Origin: Anaerolineae bacterium
GTDB lineage: Bacteria > Chloroflexota > Anaerolineae > J036 > Brachytrichaceae
DNA length: 59,823 bases
Assembly: GCA_947476335.1 (NCBI GenBank)
Contig: CANJQH010000013.1
Span: forward strand, 1 to 59,823
Direction of reading: 5' to 3'
The first letter of the stretch is position 1, and every line of letters begins with the position of its first letter. The notes below the pieces were generated by a model. That model did not search any database. It had not been told where the DNA came from and was given only the letters and a program-made list of their open reading frames with translations. A program made the translations under genes and the position numbers. This document shows positions 18,614 to 27,285 of this stretch, in pieces.

Positions 18614-19915
18614 CTACGCCTGCACCTGTGCTGCCTCGCCCTTGGCAATAGCGACCATGCAGCTCATGACCTTGCCAGACATCAGGTTGTTGCGCACCGA
18701 ATCGCGCGTGTTGCGATCAGCAAGCAGCTTGCGCACTTCGCTCTGGCGCGAACCATAGCGCACCGCCGTGCTCTCAACTTCCTGCGCCACTTCATCTTCG
18801 CTCACCACGAGCGCTTCTGCACGGCCAATCTCGCGCATCACCAGCCCGCGCTTGCCACGACGTTCGGCCTGCGGGCGCAGCTCTTCGCGCACCGCGGCCT
18901 CATCCTTGTTCTGCATGGCCAGGTACTCTTCCCACGGCAGCCCGCTGTCGCGCTTCACATCTTCCTTGAAATCCTGCAGCAGGTCGCTCAGGCGATCCTC
19001 GAAGAACGCCGGCGGCGCCTTCACATCAGCCAGATCAGCGAACGCATCGAGCACCAGCAGCGAATAGTCCGAATCCGCCTGGCGCTGCTTGTACGACAAC
19101 ATCTGCTTACGCACATCCTCAATCATTTCAGCGATGGTGCTGAAGGCGCTGGCTGCCTGCGCCAGCTCGTCGTTCAGCTCCGGCAGCACGCGGCCGCTCA
19201 CACGCGTCACTTCGATGTGCACATCGACGACCTTGCTGCGCAGCGCCTCGGTCTCGTGATCTTCGGGGAAAGTCACCTGCACATCCTTGTGCTCACCAGC
19301 GCTCATGCCGACGATCGCCTCCGCCAGGCCAGGAACGTTCATGCGCTTGGCATCGACGACCATACCGCGGCGCGACTGCGAACGAAGCACTTCTTCGTCG
19401 CCGCTCATGCCAACGATCGTGCCTTCGATCAGATCGCCCATTTCAACCGGGCGCTCCGCTTCGGTGACAATCGCGTTTTCTTCGCGGATGTAGCTCAGCT
19501 GCTCCTGCAACTCGGCCTCGTCGATGGAAACTTCCGGCGCCGGCAGGCGAATCGACTTGTACTCCTTGAGATCAATCACGGGCTCGAGCGGCACAACAGC
19601 GATCAGCGCGAACGGTTCCGCCTTCAGATCATCGATTCGACCCGGACCGTACGGCTCAATCTTCGCTTCGTCCAGCGCAGCCGGATACAAATCGTTCGCC
19701 AGTTTGTTGGTGACCTCGGCCATGAAGGCCTCTTCGCCACCCATCGCACGAACTACGGCCGCCGTCGGTGCATGACCCGGGCGAAAGCCCGGAATGCGCA
19801 CCTGCTTGCTCATCTCTCGCGCCACATCGCGGCGCGCTTTTTCGACATCGCTCGCATCGACGCCGATGGTCATGCGTGCTTCATGGGTTTCCAGAATTTC
19901 GACTTGAAGATTCAT
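18614..19915 (-). CDS. tig: Trigger factor
   Basis: Ribosome-associated chaperone and prolyl isomerase, 433 residues from ATG 19915. The N-terminal ribosome-binding domain carries the signature GFRPGHAP near residue 46. A PPIase-like segment follows (about 155-240), then the long helical C-terminal arms. ATG 19915 (MNLQVEILETH) is preferred over an upstream in-frame start six codons earlier because it matches the family N-terminus. It is followed by clpP on the same strand. Upstream sits element B3, then tRNA-Leu. The PPIase domain (QSRRGMVVDAKRMN, AIVGMSAGEHKD) looks divergent. Confidence 0.94.
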   Translation of the reverse strand: MNLQVEILETHEARMTIGVDASDVEKARRDVAREMSKQVRIPGFRPGHAPTAAVVRAMGGEEAFMAEVTNKLANDLYPAALDEAKIEPYGPGRIDDLKAEPFALIAVVPLEPVIDLKEYKSIRLPAPEVSIDEAELQEQLSYIREENAIVTEAERPVEMGDLIEGTIVGMSGDEEVLRSQSRRGMVVDAKRMNVPGLAEAIVGMSAGEHKDVQVTFPEDHETEALRSKVVDVHIEVTRVSGRVLPELNDELAQAASAFSTIAEMIEDVRKQMLSYKQRQADSDYSLLVLDAFADLADVKAPPAFFEDRLSDLLQDFKEDVKRDSGLPWEEYLAMQNKDEAAVREELRPQAERRGKRGLVMREIGRAEALVVSEDEVAQEVESTAVRYGSRQSEVRKLLADRNTRDSVRNNLMSGKVMSCMVAIAKGEAAQVQA

Positions 19916-20017
19916 GTTGATTCGCTCTCGCACTCCTACTATCTATCTATCGATCACACCCGCACCCGACAAACTGTTTCCTCGACGATTTTCTCCGATT
20001 CCAAGTTGTCGGACGCT

Positions 20018-20113
20018 CTAAGTGAGTCGCCAAAAGTTCTGGCGGCAGATTCGCCTCCCCCGCAAAGCGGGGGAGGCGAATCTGCCGGACAAAACTTATG
20101 GACAGGAACTTAG
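20018..20113 (+). mobile_element. Family B MITE-like element, copy B3
   Basis: A 96-bp copy with near-consensus sequence CTAAGTGAGTCGCC...GGACAGGAACTTAG and a perfect ATTCGCCTCCCCCGC stem. It lies 9 bp past the 3' end of tRNA-Leu and about 100 bp upstream of the trigger factor start, so it sits in the leader or promoter region of tig. Confidence 0.85.
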
Positions 20114-20122
20114 TCAGTCACA

Positions 20123-20204
20123 TGGGGACGGTGGGACTTGAACCCACACGCCTTGCAGCACCCGATCCTAAGTCGTGCGCGTCTGCCAGTTTCGCCACGT
20201 CCCC
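20123..20204 (-). tRNA. tRNA-Leu (anticodon UAG)
   Basis: An 82-nt class II tRNA. The acceptor stem GGGGACG pairs with CGTCCCC and A73 follows; CCA is not encoded. The anticodon loop CTTAGGA places TAG as the anticodon, reading CUA. The T arm GTGGGTTCAAGTCCCAC and an extended variable arm fit tRNA-Leu. Confidence 0.95.
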
Positions 20205-20274
20205 GAGTATCCGCGCCCAAAGGCGACGGCCGATTATACTTGCGTGGCGCGGCATTTGGCCCTCCGCAATCACA

Positions 20275-20652
20275 ATGCACAAATTTCGCCTCCCGCTCGA
20301 ACGACTGGGGCTGCTGCTGATCACGATCATCGCCCTCGGCGCCCCGCTGGCGCTGGGCTTTTTCAGCTATCTCGCGCTCAACGACGGCATAGACCTGAAC
20401 GCCTCCGACTCGCTGCACGCCAGCCGCATCTGGCTGGTCCGCGAAAACCGCCGCTTCACAGCGCTCGCAATTTCGACCCGCAGCGGCGCCGCAGCTGCAG
20501 ACGACGCACCTGATCTGCAGTGCGCCCGCACATACTTCACCGCACTGCACTGGTCACCGAAAATTTCGCTGGAACGCGTCGCCGGCGCCTGCACCTGCTA
20601 CACCCGCGTCGATGACACCCTGCGCGAAGCAACTGCGCCCTGCGCAAACTGA
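20275..20652 (+). CDS. Small membrane-anchored or secreted protein of unknown function
   Basis: 125 residues from ATG 20275. Residues 1-10 are basic and 11-36 hydrophobic (LGLLLITIIALGAPLALGFF), a signal anchor or uncleaved signal peptide. The remaining part is polar with four cysteines, including CTCY near residue 107. It is 11 bp upstream of the histidine phosphatase gene and probably co-transcribed with it and rsmD. I do not recognise a family. The open frame continues further upstream across tRNA-Leu, but that part is not credible coding sequence. Confidence 0.6.
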   Translation: MHKFRLPLERLGLLLITIIALGAPLALGFFSYLALNDGIDLNASDSLHASRIWLVRENRRFTALAISTRSGAAAADDAPDLQCARTYFTALHWSPKISLERVAGACTCYTRVDDTLREATAPCAN

Positions 20653-20663
20653 TCCGATTCACG

Positions 20664-21203
20664 ATGCTCACTACTCTGTACCTCGTCCGCCACGCCCACC
20701 CGCTGCAAAACAGCGGCATCGCCTACGATCGCGTCCCCGGCCCGCCGCTGGATGACATTGGCCGTGCTGAAGCAGCGCGCACCGCACAATTCCTGCGCAA
20801 CTGCGGCCTGCATGCGCTGCTGTGTTCACCACTGGAACGCACCCGCCAGACCGCCGCCGCCATCTCTGCAGCGACCGGCATCACCGCCGTCATCGACGAC
20901 GCACTGGCCGAACATCGCAGTGACGAACGCTTCGAAGACGTCAGCACGCGCACAGCCGCATGGCTCGCACGCATCGAAAATGGCCCGCACAGCGTGCTCG
21001 CCGCCGTCACACACGGCTCACCCATCCGCGCTCTGCTAAAACTCTTGTCGCACGACAAGCTCGATCTGACGCGCTTCCAATTCGCCGGCGGCAACCCGGC
21101 GCCAACCGCCGGCGTCTGGCGTGCTGACAAAACAGGCTCAACTTGGCAGATAGCGCTCGTCTTCGAAGCACAACACACCCCCACGGTTTCCACACACTCA
21201 TGA
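20664..21203 (+). CDS. Histidine phosphatase family protein (phosphoglycerate mutase-like)
   Basis: 179 residues. The phosphohistidine motif is LVRHAHP (His10; the usual RHG is RHA here), an arginine-bearing CSPLERTRQTA follows near residue 55, and the second catalytic histidine is in AVTHGSPIRALL. This is the short cobC/GpmB-like branch; the substrate could be a phosphosugar, alpha-ribazole phosphate or another phosphomonoester. Its stop overlaps the rsmD start by 4 bp (ATGA), giving translational coupling, but a functional link between them is not obvious. Confidence 0.9.
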   Translation: MLTTLYLVRHAHPLQNSGIAYDRVPGPPLDDIGRAEAARTAQFLRNCGLHALLCSPLERTRQTAAAISAATGITAVIDDALAEHRSDERFEDVSTRTAAWLARIENGPHSVLAAVTHGSPIRALLKLLSHDKLDLTRFQFAGGNPAPTAGVWRADKTGSTWQIALVFEAQHTPTVSTHS

Positions 21204-21754
21204 AAGTCAACTCAGGCACCGCCCGCGGCCGACCGCTGCGCTCCGTCCCCGGCGACACCACACGACCGATCACCGACATCGTCAAGCAGGCGCTGTTCAA
21301 CATCCTGATGGACGAAGCGCCTGGCACGCGCTGGCTCGATCTGTTCGGCGGCACCGGCGCCGTCGGCATTGAAGCGCTCAGCCGCGGTGCTGCGTCGTGC
21401 GTCTTTCTGGATACCGCACCAGCCGCCATTCGCACCATCGAGGAAAACCTGCGCAACACCGGCCTGGCCGACAAGGCAAAGGTCATTCGCCAAGACGCAT
21501 TGCGCCACATCGCCGGCCGGCCAAATGTGCAATACGACTTTATCTATATCGCGCCACCACAGCAAAAAGGGCTGTGGAGCCGCGCTATGGCCATCCTGGA
21601 CGAGAATCCAAGCTGGCTGGCGCCCGGTGGCACCATCGTCGCACAAATTGCGCCCGAGGAATTCATCGCCCTCGATCTGCGCAGTCTGACGCTGGAAGAA
21701 AAACGCACCTACGGCCGCACTATGCTGTGTTTTTACAGCGCAGCGGAAGCATAG
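21200..21754 (+). CDS. rsmD: 16S rRNA (guanine-966 N2)-methyltransferase
   Basis: 184-residue class I SAM methyltransferase that would modify G966 of 16S rRNA in the small subunit. It starts VNSGTARGRPLRSVPGDTTRPITDIVKQALFNIL, the RsmD N-terminus. SAM-binding WLDLFGGTGAVGIEALSRGA is near residue 38. The catalytic NPPY/DPPF-type motif reads YIAPPQQKG, a variant I associate with Chloroflexota homologues. The start at ATG 21200 is supported by the 4-bp overlap with the phosphatase gene. Confidence 0.92.
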   Translation: MKVNSGTARGRPLRSVPGDTTRPITDIVKQALFNILMDEAPGTRWLDLFGGTGAVGIEALSRGAASCVFLDTAPAAIRTIEENLRNTGLADKAKVIRQDALRHIAGRPNVQYDFIYIAPPQQKGLWSRAMAILDENPSWLAPGGTIVAQIAPEEFIALDLRSLTLEEKRTYGRTMLCFYSAAEA

Positions 21755-21830
21755 GGGCGGCGCAAGGCGGCGCAAGACATACGTCGCCCCAGTACCTCAT
21801 ACCACTCGGAACTCGGAACGCGGAACTTCG

Positions 21831-22697
21831 TCATCCCCCCACCGTAATCACCGACGGCACCGTCTCCAGCGAATTCGTCAGCACCGGGTCGAACCCACCG
21901 CGCACCCACAAACCCGACGAGGCGCCGCCGTCGAGATTCAGCGCAGCCTGCACCTCCAGCGACTCCTCAGCCGCCAGATAGGTCGCCAGCTCCGTCAGCG
22001 TCCACGCCGCCGTCTGCCCAACGCCAAGCAGAACGCGGCCGCGGGCGTCGACGGCGACGAAGCTGCGGCGATTGCGCTCACCATTTTCCGGGATGCCGGG
22101 CACAACGGCGCCGTCCTCCACCAGCATCGGTACGCTCTGCACTGCCTGCGTAATCGCCGCATCCGCCCGATACGCGCTGCGGCGCAGCCATTGCAGCGTC
22201 GCCGCACCCTCGCGCACCGCAAACATCCCGCCAAAACCCTTGTAGGTCTGGCCATGCACTGCGCCGTTGACGATCAGCAGCGACGCAGTGCGCTTGTCCT
22301 CCAGAAAATAGCCGGCATTGATCACCGCCGCCGCCCCCGTCGCGTTGAACCACTCGTGCACCAGCCGCGGCGAATCCGGCGCGTAGCGCACGCGCAACGC
22401 CTGCCGCGCCGGATCAACCCGCAACACCACCAGCAACTCGCTGTGCTCCCCAACGCGGCCGCGTATCAGCAACACCTCAAGCCCAGGCTCCACCTCGCGC
22501 CAGCGCCCGTCATACTGCGGCACCTCCGCCGTCGCCGGCACCGGCGCATCTGAGGCAACAGGTGCGCGGGTCGCAGCAGCCGCCTGCGCTGGCACCACCG
22601 GCACGTCCGGCGTCGGGCGCAGAGTAGCAGTGGCCACCGGCCGTCCGATGCTGCACGCCGTCAGCAACAGCATGGCCCATACGAGCATCCCCTTCAT
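21831..22697 (-). CDS. Phosphodiester glycosidase (NAGPA) family lipoprotein
   Basis: 288 residues from ATG 22697. A short signal peptide with lipobox LLTAC places it on the outer face of the membrane. A proline-rich linker (about 20-60) leads to a NAGPA domain: INAGYFLEDKRTASLLIVNG and near the end NLDGGASSGLWVRGG, both hallmarks of the phosphodiester N-acetylglucosaminidase family involved in exopolysaccharide or glycolipid turnover. The frame is open further upstream through element C1, which I do not count as coding. It is convergent with rsmD, with 76 bp between. Confidence 0.87.
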   Translation of the reverse strand: MKGMLVWAMLLLTACSIGRPVATATLRPTPDVPVVPAQAAAATRAPVASDAPVPATAEVPQYDGRWREVEPGLEVLLIRGRVGEHSELLVVLRVDPARQALRVRYAPDSPRLVHEWFNATGAAAVINAGYFLEDKRTASLLIVNGAVHGQTYKGFGGMFAVREGAATLQWLRRSAYRADAAITQAVQSVPMLVEDGAVVPGIPENGERNRRSFVAVDARGRVLLGVGQTAAWTLTELATYLAAEESLEVQAALNLDGGASSGLWVRGGFDPVLTNSLETVPSVITVGG

Positions 22698-22753
22698 ATG
22701 GGGAGATTTTATTCGCTGACAATCTACCCGCGCCCGCCGACGTAGGACGAATG

Positions 22754-22960
22754 CGGCGCATCCGCAGTTTGGGGCGAATTTCACGAAATGGCGGCGGCTG
22801 TCACCTGGACCGGGACCGAAGGTCCGCAGCGTCGCGCCTTCGGCGCTTTTTCCGCGGAACATGCGCCCCGGATGGGCGGAGCACCGACGGTGCGCAAGCC
22901 CCGGGTGACGGCGACGCAATGACGCGCTGTCAAATTTCGCGCCTTTTGGCGAATGCACCC
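22754..22960 (+). mobile_element. Family C MITE-like element, copy C1
   Basis: A 207-bp element with right end GGCGAATGCACCC and left end CGGCGCATCCGC, plus internal hairpins (GGACC...GGTCC; GCGCCTTCGGCGC). The 9-bp flanks GGACGAATG (22745-22753) and GGACGCATG (22961-22969) differ at one base, indicating a target duplication. It fills the divergent gap between the NAGPA lipoprotein and trmFO and abuts the trmFO promoter. Confidence 0.8.
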
Positions 22961-22988
22961 GGACGCATGCACCCCTGTCCGTCGTCCG

Positions 22989-22994
22989 TACAAT
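22989..22994 (+). promoter_or_regulatory. -10-like box (TACAAT) for trmFO
   Basis: TACAAT lies 7 nt before the GTG start of trmFO, predicting a leaderless mRNA. The -35 position would fall at the right edge of element C1 and its target duplication. Confidence 0.5.
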
Positions 22995-23001
22995 TCATCC
23001 C

Positions 23002-24375
23002 GTGAGCACACCCGAATTCATCACCGTCATCGGCGGCGGACTCGCCGGCACCGAAGCCGCATGGCAAATCGCACAGCGTGGCGTGCGCGTGCGTCTGCAC
23101 GAAATGCGCCCAGTTCGAAAAACCCCCGCCCACACCACAGACAAGCTCGCCGAGCTCGTCTGCAGCAACTCGTTCGGCGCCGACGACGTTACCAAGGCGC
23201 CTGGACTGCTCAAACACGAAATGCGCGCACTCAGCTCGCTGCTCATCGAGTGCGCCACCGAGGCCACCGTGCCCGCCGGCGCCGCACTCGCCGTCGACCG
23301 TGATGTGTTCGCCGCCGCCGTGACGGCGCGCATTGAATCGCACCCACTCATCGAAGTGGTGCGTGAGGAAGTCACCGAAATTCCAGCCGGCATCGTCATC
23401 GTTGCCAGCGGCCCGCTCACCTCCCCCGCACTCGCCGCCGACATCGCGCGGCGCAGCGGCAGCGAGCACCTCTATTTCTGGGACGCCATCGCACCCATCG
23501 TCACCCTCGAATCGGTCGACTTCGGCATCGCCTTCCGCGCCTCGCGCTACGGCAAAGACGCCGCCACCCCCGAAGGCGAACCCGAGGCGCAGGGCGATTA
23601 CATCAACTGCCCGATGACGAAGGACGAGTACTACGCCTTCATCGATGCGCTGATCGCCGCCGAAACCGCCGCACTGCGCGAATTTGAACTCGCCGAAAAA
23701 GACCATTTCTTCGAAGGCTGCCTGCCCGTCGAAGTGCTCGCCCGCCGCGGCCGCGACGCACTCGCCTACGGGCCAATGCGCCCGGTCGGCATTCGCGACC
23801 CGCGCACCAATAAGCGCCCCTACGCCGTCGTCCAGCTCCGCCAGGACAACGTCGCCGGCACGCTCTATAACCTCGTCGGCTTCCAGACGAACCTCAAATT
23901 CGCCGAACAGGATCGCGTCCTGCGCATGATCCCCGGTCTCGGCAGCGCCGATTTCGTCCGCTATGGCGTCATGCACCGCAACACGTTCATCAATTCGCCC
24001 ACGCTGCTGAATCCAACGCTGCGCTTCCGCGCATCAGAAAACGGCGATCCGCTCTTCTTCGCCGGCCAGATCGTCGGCGTCGAAGGCTACGCCGGCAACG
24101 CCGCCACCGGCTTGCTCGCCGGCATCAACGCCGTGCAGGCGCTGCGTGGCCAGCCGGAAATCGTGCTGCCCCAAACCACCATGCTCGGCGCGCTCTGCCA
24201 CTACGTCACGCACTGCGAACCCAAGCACTTCCAGCCAATGAAGGCCGCCTTTGGCATCTTCCCACCCCTCGAAAATCCCTCGCGCGACAAACGCCAGCGC
24301 GCCGAGGCCTACTCCGCCCGCGCCTGTGCCGACCTCGAACGCACGCTCGAGCAGCACCCGGAGCTGCGCGCCTAA
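23002..24375 (+). CDS. trmFO: Methylenetetrahydrofolate-tRNA-(uracil-5-)-methyltransferase TrmFO
   Basis: Folate- and FAD-dependent enzyme making m5U54 in the T loop of tRNA; 457 residues, normal length. The dinucleotide-binding motif VIGGGLAGTEAAWQIA is at the N-terminus, followed by the TrmFO signatures LHEMRPVRKTPAHTT and LVCSNSFG. Later landmarks are YINCPMTKDEYYAFIDAL, FFEGCLPVEVLARRG, GPMRPVG and FAGQIVGVEGYAGNAATGL. The start is GTG 23002 with no ribosome site. Its TAA stop is supplied by the left end of element B4; without the element the stop would be TAG. Confidence 0.97.
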   Translation: MSTPEFITVIGGGLAGTEAAWQIAQRGVRVRLHEMRPVRKTPAHTTDKLAELVCSNSFGADDVTKAPGLLKHEMRALSSLLIECATEATVPAGAALAVDRDVFAAAVTARIESHPLIEVVREEVTEIPAGIVIVASGPLTSPALAADIARRSGSEHLYFWDAIAPIVTLESVDFGIAFRASRYGKDAATPEGEPEAQGDYINCPMTKDEYYAFIDALIAAETAALREFELAEKDHFFEGCLPVEVLARRGRDALAYGPMRPVGIRDPRTNKRPYAVVQLRQDNVAGTLYNLVGFQTNLKFAEQDRVLRMIPGLGSADFVRYGVMHRNTFINSPTLLNPTLRFRASENGDPLFFAGQIVGVEGYAGNAATGLLAGINAVQALRGQPEIVLPQTTMLGALCHYVTHCEPKHFQPMKAAFGIFPPLENPSRDKRQRAEAYSARACADLERTLEQHPELRA

Positions 24376-24466
24376 GTAAGTCGCCAAAAGTTCTGGCGGC
24401 AGATTCGCCTCCCCCGCAAAGCGGGGAGGCGAATCTGCCGGACAAAACTTATGGACAGGAACTTAG
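24372..24466 (+). mobile_element. Family B MITE-like element, copy B4
   Basis: A 95-bp copy (one C shorter in the central stem) inserted at the stop codon of trmFO and ending 3 bp before the aminotransferase start. Excision at the duplicated TA would restore GCC-TAG-CCC-ATG, so trmFO and the aminotransferase were probably a tight operon before insertion. Confidence 0.85.
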
Positions 24467-24469
24467 CCC

Positions 24470-25651
24470 ATGTCTGGATTCCTCGCCGATGCCGACCTCG
24501 GCGTCAACCCCATCGAAGCCGCCCGCCTGGCGCACCTCGCCGCCGGCCGCAGCTACGTCGACCTGACCAGCAGTAATCCGACGGCGCACGGCCTGCTCTT
24601 TCCGCCGAAAATCCTGCGCGACGCCGCCGCCGGGTTCTGGGAAAAACGCCGTTACCTCCCAGACCCGCATGGCGCCCTGCCCGCTCGCGCCGCCGTCGCC
24701 GAGTATTACGCGACGCGCCGTGCACCCGGCGCCGGCCCATTCGACCCCGAACAGATTTTTCTCACCGCCAGCACCAGCGAAGCCTATGGCCTGCTCTTCG
24801 CCCTGCTCACATCGCCCGGCGACAACGTGCTCGCCCCGCGCGCGACGTATCCGCTCTTCGAGCATTTCGCCGCCGTGCACCACGTCGAACTGCGCACCTA
24901 CGAACTCGACGAACGCCGCGGCTGGGCTATCGACGAACACAGCCTGCTCAACGCCGCCGACGAACGCACGCGCGCGGTCATGCTCGTCTCGCCACACAAT
25001 CCCACCGGCATGGTCATGCGCGCACCAATCCCAGCGCTCGACGCGCTCGGCCTGCCGCTCATCTGCGACGAAGTCTTCGCCGAGTTCACCCGCACCACGC
25101 CCGCTCCGCTCATTGCCGCACTGCACCCGCGCCTGCCCTGCTTCACGCTGAATGGCATCAGCAAGCTGTTCGCACTGCCGGACCTCAAGCTCGGCTGGGT
25201 GCTGATGAACCCGCCTGCCGCCGATCGCTTCAGCACACGCTTCGAAATTCTGAACGACGCCTTCCTCAGCGCAAACTCGCTCACACAACACATGCTGCCG
25301 CATCTCTTCGCGCATGGCATGCCGTTCGTCGAACATATGCGCACACATTTCCGTGCCGGCATCGACCTGGGGCTGCACCTGCTCGAGCCATACGCAGCCA
25401 TCCAGGTCATTCCACCCGACGGCGGCTACTATCTTTTCCCGCGCGTCCACGGTTGGGATGATGAAGACGAACTCGTGCTGCACCTGCTCAACGCCGGCGT
25501 GCTCGTACATCCCGGTTATTTTTATGGCCTCGACGCCGAACGCGATGGCGCACATCTGATGATCTCGTGCCTGACGAATCCGGAAGCGCTCGAAAGCGGA
25601 GCGGCGAAGATTTCAGATTTTAGACTTAGCGGTTGTGGCGAATCAATCTGA
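24470..25651 (+). CDS. PLP-dependent aminotransferase, class I/II fold
   Basis: 393 residues. The fold-type I core is evident: SNPTAHGL at the N-terminus, substrate-binding VSPHNPTGMV, PLP-contacting ICDEVFAEF, and the Schiff-base lysine in NGISKLFALPDLKLGW. The C-terminal small domain ends near GAHLMISCLTNPEALE; the last residues (ISDFRLSGCGESI) come from an A/T-rich region of TCTGAAA repeats (25608-25676) and may be an acquired tail. The amino-acid substrate cannot be assigned. It precedes the ABM protein by 31 bp, probably in one operon with it and the Fe-ADH-like enzyme. Confidence 0.9.
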   Translation: MSGFLADADLGVNPIEAARLAHLAAGRSYVDLTSSNPTAHGLLFPPKILRDAAAGFWEKRRYLPDPHGALPARAAVAEYYATRRAPGAGPFDPEQIFLTASTSEAYGLLFALLTSPGDNVLAPRATYPLFEHFAAVHHVELRTYELDERRGWAIDEHSLLNAADERTRAVMLVSPHNPTGMVMRAPIPALDALGLPLICDEVFAEFTRTTPAPLIAALHPRLPCFTLNGISKLFALPDLKLGWVLMNPPAADRFSTRFEILNDAFLSANSLTQHMLPHLFAHGMPFVEHMRTHFRAGIDLGLHLLEPYAAIQVIPPDGGYYLFPRVHGWDDEDELVLHLLNAGVLVHPGYFYGLDAERDGAHLMISCLTNPEALESGAAKISDFRLSGCGESI

Positions 25652-25682
25652 AATCTGAAATCTGAAATTTAAAATCTCTCCT

Positions 25683-25991
25683 ATGCACATCGTTCACGTC
25701 TCAGTCCATGTGAAATCCGACGCTGTAGAAGCCTTTCGCGCAGCGACAATCGACAACGCGCACAACAGCATGCAGGAGCCTGGTGTGCTGCGCTTCGACG
25801 TGCTGCAACAGCCCGACGATCCGACATGCTTTCTTCTCGTCGAGTGTTATCACACGCAGGCCGACCAGCTCACCCACCGCGAAACGGCGCACTACCTGCG
25901 CTGGCGCGACGCCGTCGCCGATCTGATGGCCGAACCGCGTGCGGCGACGAAATTCGCACCAGTTTTCTGGTCCGCCGGAGACGCCCGATGA
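25683..25991 (+). CDS. Antibiotic biosynthesis monooxygenase (ABM) domain protein
   Basis: 102-residue ferredoxin-like alpha-beta barrel protein, LsrG/YgiN type. The pattern IVHVSVHVKSDAVEAFRAAT, EPGVLRFDVLQQ, FLLVECYHTQADQLTHRET and the final W of PVFWSAG match the family, which includes quinol monooxygenases and epimerase-like enzymes. The HRETAHYLRW segment is a typical active-site face. It overlaps the downstream dehydrogenase gene by 4 bp (ATGA), which suggests the two act on the same metabolite. Confidence 0.9.
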   Translation: MHIVHVSVHVKSDAVEAFRAATIDNAHNSMQEPGVLRFDVLQQPDDPTCFLLVECYHTQADQLTHRETAHYLRWRDAVADLMAEPRAATKFAPVFWSAGDAR

Positions 25992-27184
25992 GCATCTCAC
26001 CCATCACCTCGCCCATTGCCCCATTCGAATTCGCCACAGCCCAGCGCATCATCTTCGGCCCAGGCAAGGCCGCCGAAATCGGCCGCATCGCCGCCGGCTT
26101 CGGCAGGCACGCACTGCTCGTCACGGCCAGTGCCGCACGCACAACGACGATTCGCGCTACGCTCGAAGCCGCCGGCGTCGCGGTCACACTTTTTGAAACG
26201 CGCGGCGAGCCGCGCATCGAGACGGCCAACAACGGCGTCACAGCAGCACGCGACGCGCAGGCCGACGTCATCATCGCCGTCGGCGGCGGCAGCGGCATCG
26301 ACACGGGCAAGGCCATCGCCGCGCTGGCCACAAATCCGGGCGGCGCGCTCGAATACGTCGAAGTCGTCGGCCGTGGAAAAGTGCTGCAAAATCCGCCGCT
26401 GCCCTTCATCGCCATTCCGACTACTTCCGGCTCCGGCGCCGAAGTCACCCGCAACGCTGTGCTCACTTCAACCGAACACGGGGTCAAGGCCAGCCTGCGC
26501 AGCCCGCTGATGCTGCCGCGCGTAGCGCTCGTCGATCCACTGCTGACGCTCGATCTCCCCCCGGCGGCGACCGCCGCAACGGGCATGGATGCGCTGGCAC
26601 AGCTGATCGAACCGTTCGTCAGTCTGCGCGCCAACCCGTTTACAGACGCGTTTTGTCGCGAAGGTTTGCCGAGGATCGCACGTTCATTGCGCACTGCCTA
26701 TGCGAATGGCGCGGACGCCGCAGCGCGCGAGGACATGAGCCTCGCCAGCCTCCTCGGCGGCCTGGCACTCGCCAATTCGGGGCTGGGCGCCGTCCACGGC
26801 TTCGCCGCCCCCATCGGCGGCGCCTTCTCAGCCCCGCACGGCGCCGTCTGCGCCGCCCTGCTGCCCATCGTCTGGCAGGCCAACGTCGCCGCCCTCCGCC
26901 AACGCGCACCCCACTCCCCAGCCCTGCCCCGCTACGACGAACTCGCCCGCATCCTCACCGGCAACCCCCACGCCTCCACCGACGACGGCGCCACCTGGCT
27001 CTTCGCCCTCCGCACCAGCCTCGCCATCCCACCGCTCAGTACCTATGGCATCCACTCAGCCGACCTGCCTGCACTCGTCGCCAACGCCGCCGCCGCCAGC
27101 TCCATGCAGGCCAATCCCATTCGGCTGACCGAGGAGGAGCTGCGGACGATGCTGCGTTTGGCCGATAGTGGATTCGCCACATGA
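25988..27184 (+). CDS. Iron-containing alcohol dehydrogenase family protein with an altered metal site
   Basis: 398 residues from ATG 25988. The N-terminal Rossmann-like half has AVGGGSGIDTGKAIA and IPTTSGSGAEVT, the NAD-binding and phosphate loops of group III alcohol dehydrogenases. Expected metal ligands are Asp201, then Gln205 where most members have His (DALAQLIEPF), His270 in AVHGFAAPIG and His284 in APHG. One His-to-Gln change does not by itself abolish activity and occurs in some subgroups. Coupling to the ABM gene suggests a shared small-aldehyde or aromatic-derived substrate. The C-terminal third is Ala/Pro-rich. Confidence 0.88.
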   Translation: MSISPITSPIAPFEFATAQRIIFGPGKAAEIGRIAAGFGRHALLVTASAARTTTIRATLEAAGVAVTLFETRGEPRIETANNGVTAARDAQADVIIAVGGGSGIDTGKAIAALATNPGGALEYVEVVGRGKVLQNPPLPFIAIPTTSGSGAEVTRNAVLTSTEHGVKASLRSPLMLPRVALVDPLLTLDLPPAATAATGMDALAQLIEPFVSLRANPFTDAFCREGLPRIARSLRTAYANGADAAAREDMSLASLLGGLALANSGLGAVHGFAAPIGGAFSAPHGAVCAALLPIVWQANVAALRQRAPHSPALPRYDELARILTGNPHASTDDGATWLFALRTSLAIPPLSTYGIHSADLPALVANAAAASSMQANPIRLTEEELRTMLRLADSGFAT

Positions 27185-27245
27185 AACGATCGGGAGTGCT
27201 CAAAATCTAATTGATGAAACCCTTGCTATCTACGATCACTATCTA

Positions 27246-27285
27246 TGATCTGCCGGCTATGATCTGCCGGCTATGATCTGCCGGC
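27246..27285. repeat. Tandem 15-bp repeat at the 3' end of the oxidoreductase gene
   Basis: Units ATGATCTGCCGGCT are repeated about three times at the stop of the Gfo/Idh gene and contribute its last codons (AGRS). Such tandem duplications at gene borders recur through the window. Confidence 0.75.

Noticed and set aside
18569-20113. 514-codon plus-strand open frame
   Set aside because: It is antisense to trigger factor and runs into element B3; no domain or codon signature supports it.
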